Assembly: GCA_002105175.1 (NCBI GenBank)
Contig: MCGE01000002.1
Coordinates: 1,550,001-1,614,000 of the forward strand
DNA length: 64,000 nucleotides
Direction of reading: 5' to 3'
DNA from: Absidia repens
Taxonomy: Eukaryota > Mucoromycota > Mucoromycetes > Mucorales > Cunninghamellaceae
Under the pieces are notes generated by a model that made no database searches, had not been told where the DNA came from, and saw only the letters and a program-made list of their open reading frames with translations. Of the stretch, positions 57,801 through 64,000 are shown piece by piece. The stretch's first letter is position 1; the number at the start of each line of letters is the position of its first letter. A program made the translations under genes and the position numbers.

Positions 57801-60800
57801 AAAGCAGTGGCGAATGGTGATCTTTCCAAGAAAATCATGGTCAATGTCAGTGGCGAAATATCGGATCTCAAGGATACAGTCAACAACATGGTGGATCAGC
57901 TCAGGGTGTTTGCGTCTGAAGTCACAAGGGTGGCCCGTGAAGTCGGTACGGAGGGCAAATTAGGTGGGGAGGCAATTGTACCAAGCGTCAGTGGGACATG
58001 GAAGGATCTAACCGACAATGTGAATACTATGGCTGCCAATCTTACAACTCAAGTGCGATCGATTGCTGTGGTGACCAAAGCAGTGGCTAAGGGTGATCTC
58101 TCCAAAAATATCGTTGTCGAAGCCCGTGGTGAAATTCTGGATCTCAAAAATACTGTCAACAACATGGTAGCACAGCTGAACGTTTTTGCAGCCGAAGTGA
58201 CTCGTGTGGCAAAGGAAGTGGGAACTGACGGCAAACTAGGTGGTCAAGCATTGGTGCCAAATGTGGATGGAACATGGATGGATCTTACCGACAATGTGAA
58301 CCAAATGGCTGCTAACCTTACAACACAAGTGCGGTCGATTGCCCAAGTAACCAAATCTGTGGCGATGGGTGATCTATCGAAAAACATTGACGTGGAAGCC
58401 CGTGGTGAAATTCTGGAACTCAAGAATATAGTAAACAACATGGTGGACCAACTTCGTGTGTTTGCTTCGGAAGTGACACGGGTGGCAAAAGAAGTCGGTA
58501 CTGAAGGGAAATTGGGTGGTCAAGCACTGGTACCTAATGTTGGTGGGACTTGGATGGACTTGACGGACAATGTGAATCATATGGCATCCAACCTTACGAC
58601 TCAGGTACGATCCATCGCTGCTGTCACCAAAGCTGTTGCCATGGGTGATCTGTCCAAAACTATTGACGTGGAATCTGGCGGTGAAATTCTGGAACTCAAG
58701 AATATTGTGAACAATATGGTGGATCAATTACGTATATTTGCTTCTGAAGTCACTCGGGTATCCAAGGAAGTCGGGACAGAAGGCAAGCTCGGGGGTCAAG
58801 CAGTGGTACAAGGTGTGGCGGGAACCTGGCATGAACTTACCGACAATGTCAACATCATGGCTGCCAATCTTACCAATCAAGTGCGGTCTATTGCCGAAGT
58901 GACCAAAGCTGTAGCCAATGGGGACCTGTCTAAGAAAATCGAAGTCGAATCAGGCGGCGAAATCTTAGAACTCAAGAACATCGTGAACAACATGGTGGAC
59001 CAGCTTCGTATTTTTGCTTCTGAAGTCACTCGGGTATCGAAAGAAGTCGGAACGGAAGGAAAACTCGGCGGTCAAGCAGTGGTGAAAGGTGTTGCTGGAA
59101 CTTGGTACGAACTCACGGATAATGTGAACATCATGGCTGCCAATTTGACAAATCAAGTACGATCTATTGCTGAGGTAACCAAGGCGGTGGCGCTGGGGGA
59201 TCTCTCCAAGAAAATCGAAGTAGAATCTGGTGGCGAAATCCTAGAACTCAAAAATATCGTCAACAACATGGTGGATCAGCTTCGTATTTTTGCCTCTGAA
59301 GTCACGCGGGTGTCCAAAGAAGTCGGTACTGAAGGAAAGTTGGGCGGTCAAGCGATGGTGGAAGGCGTAGCTGGTACTTGGCTTCATCTTACGGACAATG
59401 TGAACATTATGGCTGCCAATTTGACAAACCAAGTACGATCTATCGCTGAAGTGACCAAGGCGGTGGCGTTGGGTGATCTATCCAAAAAATTGAAGTCGAA
59501 TCGGGCGGTGAAATCTTGGAACTCAAAAATATTGTCAACAACATGGTGGACCAACTCCGTATTTTTGCTTCTGAAGTCACTCGGGTATCGAAAGAAGTCG
59601 GTACGGAAGGAAAACTCGGTGGTCAAGCAGTGGTGCAAGGCGTAGCTGGTACCTGGAATGAACTCACCAACAATGTCAACATCATGGCTGCCAATCTTAC
59701 AACTCAAGTCCGATCCATTGCAGAAGTCACCAAGGCAGTAGCACTAGGCGATCTATCCAAGAACATCGATGTGGAAGCTCGCGGTGAAATCCTGGAACTC
59801 AAAAATATTGTCAACAACATGGTGGACCAACTCCGTATTTTTGCTTCTGAAGTCACTCGAGTATCCAAAGAAGTCGGTACGGAAGGCAAACTAGGTGGCC
59901 AAGCGGTAGTGAAAGGGGTAGCTGGGACCTGGTACGAATTGACAAGCAATGTGAATATCATGGCGGCCAACCTAACAAATCAAGTACGGTCTATTGCTGA
60001 GGTGACGAAAGCAGTGGCCCTGGGTGATCTCTCCAAGAAAATCGAAGTAGAATCTGGTGGTGAAATCCTAGAACTCAAGAATATCGTGAACGACATGGTG
60101 GATCAGCTCCGTATCTTTGCTTCTGAAGTGACACGTGTGGCTCGTGAAGTCGGTACCGAAGGAAAATTAGGGGGACAAGCGATGGTACATGGCGTGGCTG
60201 GTACATGGATGGACCTTACGGACAATGTCAATACTATGGCGGCAAACCTCACAACACAGGTGCGATCGATTGCTGAGGTGACAAAGGCAGTAGCTCTTGG
60301 TGACTTGTCCAAAAAGATTGAAGTCGAATCTGGTGGCGAAATTTTGGATTTGAAAAATACTGTCAATAATATGGTGGGACAACTCCGTATTTTTGCCTCT
60401 GAAGTCACTCGAGTATCCAAAGAAGTCGGTACTGAAGGAAAGTTGGGCGGTCAAGCGATGGTAGAAGGTGTAGCTGGTACTTGGCTTCATCTTACGGACA
60501 ATGTGAACATTATGGCTGCGAATTTGACAAATCAGGTGCGATCTATCGCTGAAGTGACCAAGGCGGTGGCGTTGGGTGATCTATCCAAAAAAATTGAAGT
60601 CGAATCTGGTGGCGAAATTTTGGAACTCAAAAATATTGTCAACAACATGGTGGACCAACTCCGTATTTTTGCTTCTGAAGTCACTCGGGTATCGAAAGAA
60701 GTCGGTACGGAAGGAAAACTCGGTGGTCAAGCAGTGGTGCAAGGCGTAGCTGGTACCTGGAATGAACTCACCAACAATGTCAACATCATGGCTGCCAATC

Positions 60801-63800
60801 TTACAACTCAAGTCCGATCCATTGCAGAAGTCACCAAGGCAGTAGCACTAGGCGATCTATCCAAAAAAATCGAAGTCGAATCTGGTGGTGAAATCTTAGA
60901 ACTCAAGAACATCGTGAACGACATGGTGGATCAGCTCCGTATCTTTGCTTCTGAAGTGACACGAGTGGCTCGTGAAGTCGGTACCGAAGGAAAATTGGGT
61001 GGACAAGCGATGGTACATGGTGTTGCGGGCACATGGATGGACCTCACTGACAACGTGAATATTATGGCCACAAATCTTACAACTCAAGTGCGATCGATTG
61101 CTGTGGTGACCAAAGCAGTGGCCAAGGGTGATCTTTCCAAAAATATCGATGTCGAAGCCCGTGGTGAAATTCTGGATCTCAAAATACTGTCAACAACATG
61201 GTAGCGCAGCTGAACGTGTTTGCAGCCGAAGTGACTCGTGTGGCAAAGGAAGTGGGAACCGATGGCAAACTAGGTGGTCAAGCATTGGTGCCAAATGTGG
61301 ATGGAACATGGATGGATCTTACCGACAATGTGAACCAAATGGCTGCTAATCTTACAACACAAGTGCGGTCGATTGCTGAAGTAACCAAATCTGTGGCAAT
61401 GGGTGATTTATCGAAAAACATTGACGTGGAAGCTCGAGGTGAAATTCTGGAACTCAAAAACATTGTCAACGATATGGTGGATCAACTGCGTATTTTTGCC
61501 TCTGAAGTGACACGGGTATCGAAGGAAGTCGGTACTGAAGGAAAACTTGGTGGTCAAGCTGTAGTAAAAGGTGTCGCTGGTACTTGGTATGAACTTACAA
61601 GCAATGTGAACATTATGGCTGCAAATTTGACAAATCAGGTGCGATCTATCGCTGAAGTGACCAAAGCGGTGGCGTTGGGTGATCTATCCAAAAAGATTGA
61701 AGTCGAATCGGGCGGTGAAATCCTGGAACTCAAAAATATTGTCAACAACATGGTGGACCAACTCCGTATTTTTGCTTCTGAAGTCACTCGGGTATCGAAA
61801 GAAGTCGGAACAGAGGGAAAACTCGGTGGTCAAGCGGTGGTGCAAGGCGTTGCTGGTACCTGGAATGAACTCACGGACAATGTCAACATTATGGCGGCGA
61901 ATCTTACTAGTCAGGTGCGATCGATTGCCGAGGTGACAAAGGCTGTGGCGAATGGTGATCTATCAAAGAAGATCCATGTTGAAACACGTGGTGAAATTCT
62001 GGATTTGAAGATTACTGTCAATTCTATGGTGGATCAGCTGCGGGTGTTTGCTTCAGAAGTGACACGAGTGGCACGAGAAGTCGGTACAGAAGGAAAGCTC
62101 GGTGGTCAGGCGATTGTGCAGGGTGTTGCTGGTACCTGGAAGGATCTAACAGACAATGTGAACATGATGGCTGGTAACCTTACAACGCAAGTCCGGTCTA
62201 TTGCTGATGTTACAACTGCTGTTGCTCAAGGTGATCTCTCAAGAAAAATTGTCGTGGAAGTCCAGGGTGAAATCCTACAGCTAAAGTAAGTCACTTTTTC
62301 ACCGCGAACCAAATGAAAATGACATTGGACTGACTAATTTAACTATTTTTTTTTTCAAACTTTAGGGAAACTGTGAATTCCATGGTGGACCAACTACGTG
62401 TGTTTGCTGCTGAAGTCACAAGAGTTGCTCGCGAAGTGGGAACGGAAGGAAAGCTCGGAGGTCAAGCAACCATTATTGGAGTCGACGGTACATGGAAAGA
62501 TCTTACTGACAATGTGAACCTTATGGCAAGTAATTTGACGGATCAATTGCGTGCGATTGCTGCTGTGTGTAAAGCTGTGGCCCAAGGTGACCTATCCAAA
62601 AAGATTGAAGTTGAAGTCCATGGGGAAATTGCTGAACTCAAAAATACAATCAACACAATGGTGGATCAACTCAGCTCTTTTGCTTCGGAAGTGACGCGGG
62701 TGGCTCGTGAAGTTGGTACGGAAGGCAAACTAGGTGTGCAAGCTCAAGTAATGGATGTAGAAGGTGTATGGCGCGAAATTACCAGCAATGTGAATACGAT
62801 GGCGTCCAATTTGACAACACAAGTGCGTGCATTTGCGCAAATCTCGGCGGCTGCAACTGAAAACGACTTTTCTCGACTTATTACTGTGGAAGCTTCTGGT
62901 GAAATGGACTCTTTGAAGACCAAGATTAATCAAATGGTGGGCTCCTTGCGTGATGCGATCCAAAAAAATCGACAGGCACGGGAAGCGGCTGAATTGGCGA
63001 ATCGATCCAAGAGTGAATTCCTGGCCAACATGTCTCACGAAATCAGAACCCCTATGAATGGTATTATTGGTATGACTTCACTGACTCTGGAAACCGAACT
63101 GACCCGACAACAACGCGAAAACTTGATGATTGTATCCAGCCTTGCAAACAGTCTACTTACTATCATTGACGATATTCTGGATATTTCCAAGATTGAAGCT
63201 GGACGCATGACGATCGAAACCATTCCCTTCTCTTTACGCTCTGCTATCTTCAGTGTCCTCAAAACGTTGGCAGTCAAGGCGAATCAAAAGAAATTGGACT
63301 TGATTTACAATGTGGATCGTGCTATTCCTGACCAATTGATTGGTGATCCTCTGCGTTTGCGCCAAGTTATTACGAATTTGATCGGTAATGCTGTTAAATT
63401 TACGACTCAAGGGGAAGTGGTACTTCAAACAAGGACTGTGAAAATGAATGGCAATCAAGTACGACTGGAATTATGCGTTAGTGATACTGGCATTGGTATT
63501 CAAGAAGACAAACTTCATGTTATTTTCGACACTTTCTGTCAAGCCGACGGTAGTACAACGTATGTATGAAAAAAAAAAAAGAATGGAAAGTCAAAATGTT
63601 AGGCTAATACTTTATTGGGTTGTTGAATTGTAGGCGCGAATACGGTGGCACTGGTCTTGGCTTGTCTATATCGAAGCATCTGGTACAGCTGATGGGTGGT
63701 AATCTTTGGGTGGAATCGAATTACGGTCGCGGCTCTCAATTCTACTTCACCATGAATGTCAATCGATTTGAACTACCAAAGAAGGAAGTGATGGGCAAGA

Positions 63801-64000
63801 TGCAGCGATTTACAGGGAGACGTGTCCTCTTCCTGGATAGTATGAATGATCAAACCGGTGTAGCTGAACGTATTCAAGAACTTGGACTCCAAACCTTCCG
63901 GGCGACGTCTATTGCTGAAGCGACTGATATGGCAAATGCGAACACAAATAAATCCCAACCGGCACCTTTCTTTGACATGGTGATCCTGGACAAGATGCGA
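54831..64000 (+). CDS. Group III hybrid histidine kinase (Nik1/Os-1 type) with greatly expanded HAMP array; partial, two frameshifts
   Basis: Cytosolic osmosensing kinase at the head of the HOG pathway and target of phenylpyrrole and dicarboximide fungicides in relatives. Seven exons in view: 54831-55563, 55675-56364, 56617-56900, 56995-57261, 57339-62285, 62366-63559 and 63634 to the edge. After a low-complexity N-terminus (Asn/Ser, Ala runs) come 23 HAMP-type units of about 92 residues each (exons 2-6). Then the kinase: H-box [18 protein letters not shown] with the phospho-acceptor His at 63036-63038, N-box [34 protein letters not shown] and [13 protein letters not shown]. The receiver domain should lie beyond the window. 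Two one-base A deletions (59484-59489 and 61181-61184) break exon 5; read literally, the protein would end within the HAMP array. Confidence 0.9.
59484..59489 (+). other. Frameshift 1 in HAMP array (A7 to A6)
   Basis: In exon-5 unit 8 the Lys-Lys-Ile codons read TCCAAAAAATTGAAG, with six A. Sister units at 60585 and 61687 read seven A or AAAAAGATT. The one-base loss moves translation to a frame that stops at about 59645; the original protein series resumes one frame over. Confidence 0.9.
61181..61184 (+). other. Frameshift 2 in HAMP array (A5 to A4)
   Basis: In unit 14 the Leu-Lys-Asn-Thr codons read CTCAAAATACTG with four A. The near-identical unit 3 (about 58145) reads CTCAAAAATACTG. Translation runs into a stop at about 61204; the HAMP series resumes one frame over. 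Confidence 0.9.

Larger units (their letters stand above)
56617..62941 (+). repeat. Tandem HAMP-unit array, 276 bp period
   Basis: 22 consecutive units of 276 bp (92 codons) plus one diverged unit upstream in exon 2. Each unit runs [57 protein letters not shown] and GEIL.LKN.VNNM. Units in the middle (5-18 of exon 5) are the most alike, with blocks of over 200 bp identical at offsets of 4 units (for example 59551 and 60655). The first and last units are most diverged. Introns interrupt only the outer units; 18 units lie in a single exon. Confidence 0.95.

Noticed and set aside
57055..62585. Many minus-strand open frames across the HAMP array
   Set aside because: They recur with the 276 bp period and are antisense shadows of the repeated coding units.
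1..64000. tRNA genes
   Set aside because: Scanning by eye for T-loop boxes with an acceptor stem found only the B-box-like string at the edge of the dispersed repeats; no cloverleaf could be drawn.

Overview
The window is nuclear DNA of a fungus. The genes have many short introns of about 50-130 bp, with GT..AG ends, frequent GTAAG donors and T-rich acceptors. Intergenic DNA is AT-rich with long T and A runs. The gene set fits an early-diverging fungus of the Mucoromycota, probably Mucorales: an osmosensing group III hybrid histidine kinase, a KTR/Mnt1 mannosyltransferase, Mps1, a GRIP golgin, a mitochondrial acyl carrier protein and an Integrator subunit 3 homologue. The placement is inferred from gene content and intron style only.

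Layout, left to right: an APC-family amino-acid permease (minus, runs off the left edge); Sec61 gamma/SSS1 (plus); a 1.9 kb gap with a 126 bp tandem repeat; mitochondrial ACP (minus); a Tom6-like tail-anchored protein (plus); proteasome assembly chaperone 1 (minus); a 2.2 kb gap with copy 1 of a dispersed repeat; a GRIP golgin with a tandemly multiplied exon (plus); a CNNM/Mam3-type DUF21-CBS protein (plus); repeat copy 2 followed at once by a decayed, intron-containing PRP19 fragment; a stand-alone ARA1-N-like glycosyltransferase (plus); an Oac1-type mitochondrial carrier (plus); SRP receptor alpha (minus); a GT15 mannosyltransferase (minus), divergent from Integrator subunit 3 (plus); ATP synthase alpha (minus); Mps1 kinase (plus); repeat copy 3; an SH3/Ras-association protein (minus); a peroxisomal-type SLC25 carrier (plus); repeat copy 4; an ADP-ribosylglycohydrolase-like protein (minus); a multi-pass UPF0658-like membrane protein (minus); and a group III histidine kinase (plus, runs off the right edge).

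The genes are unrelated housekeeping and signalling genes, not a functional cluster. I rebuilt intron-exon structures by hand from splice sites, reading-frame continuity and family similarity, so exon ends are predictions without transcript support. I saw no tRNA, rRNA or CRISPR array.

The most unusual features are: (1) the histidine kinase, with 23 HAMP-type units where well-known relatives carry about five to seven, and two single-A deletions inside the array; (2) the golgin, in which a 54-codon phase-1 exon is repeated six times with its introns; (3) a dispersed repeat of about 270-310 bp in four copies that ends in a polyadenylation-like signal; (4) the decayed PRP19 duplicate next to one of these repeats; (5) an Integrator subunit 3 homologue in a fungus; and (6) an ADP-ribosylglycohydrolase homologue with changes in both metal-binding motifs.
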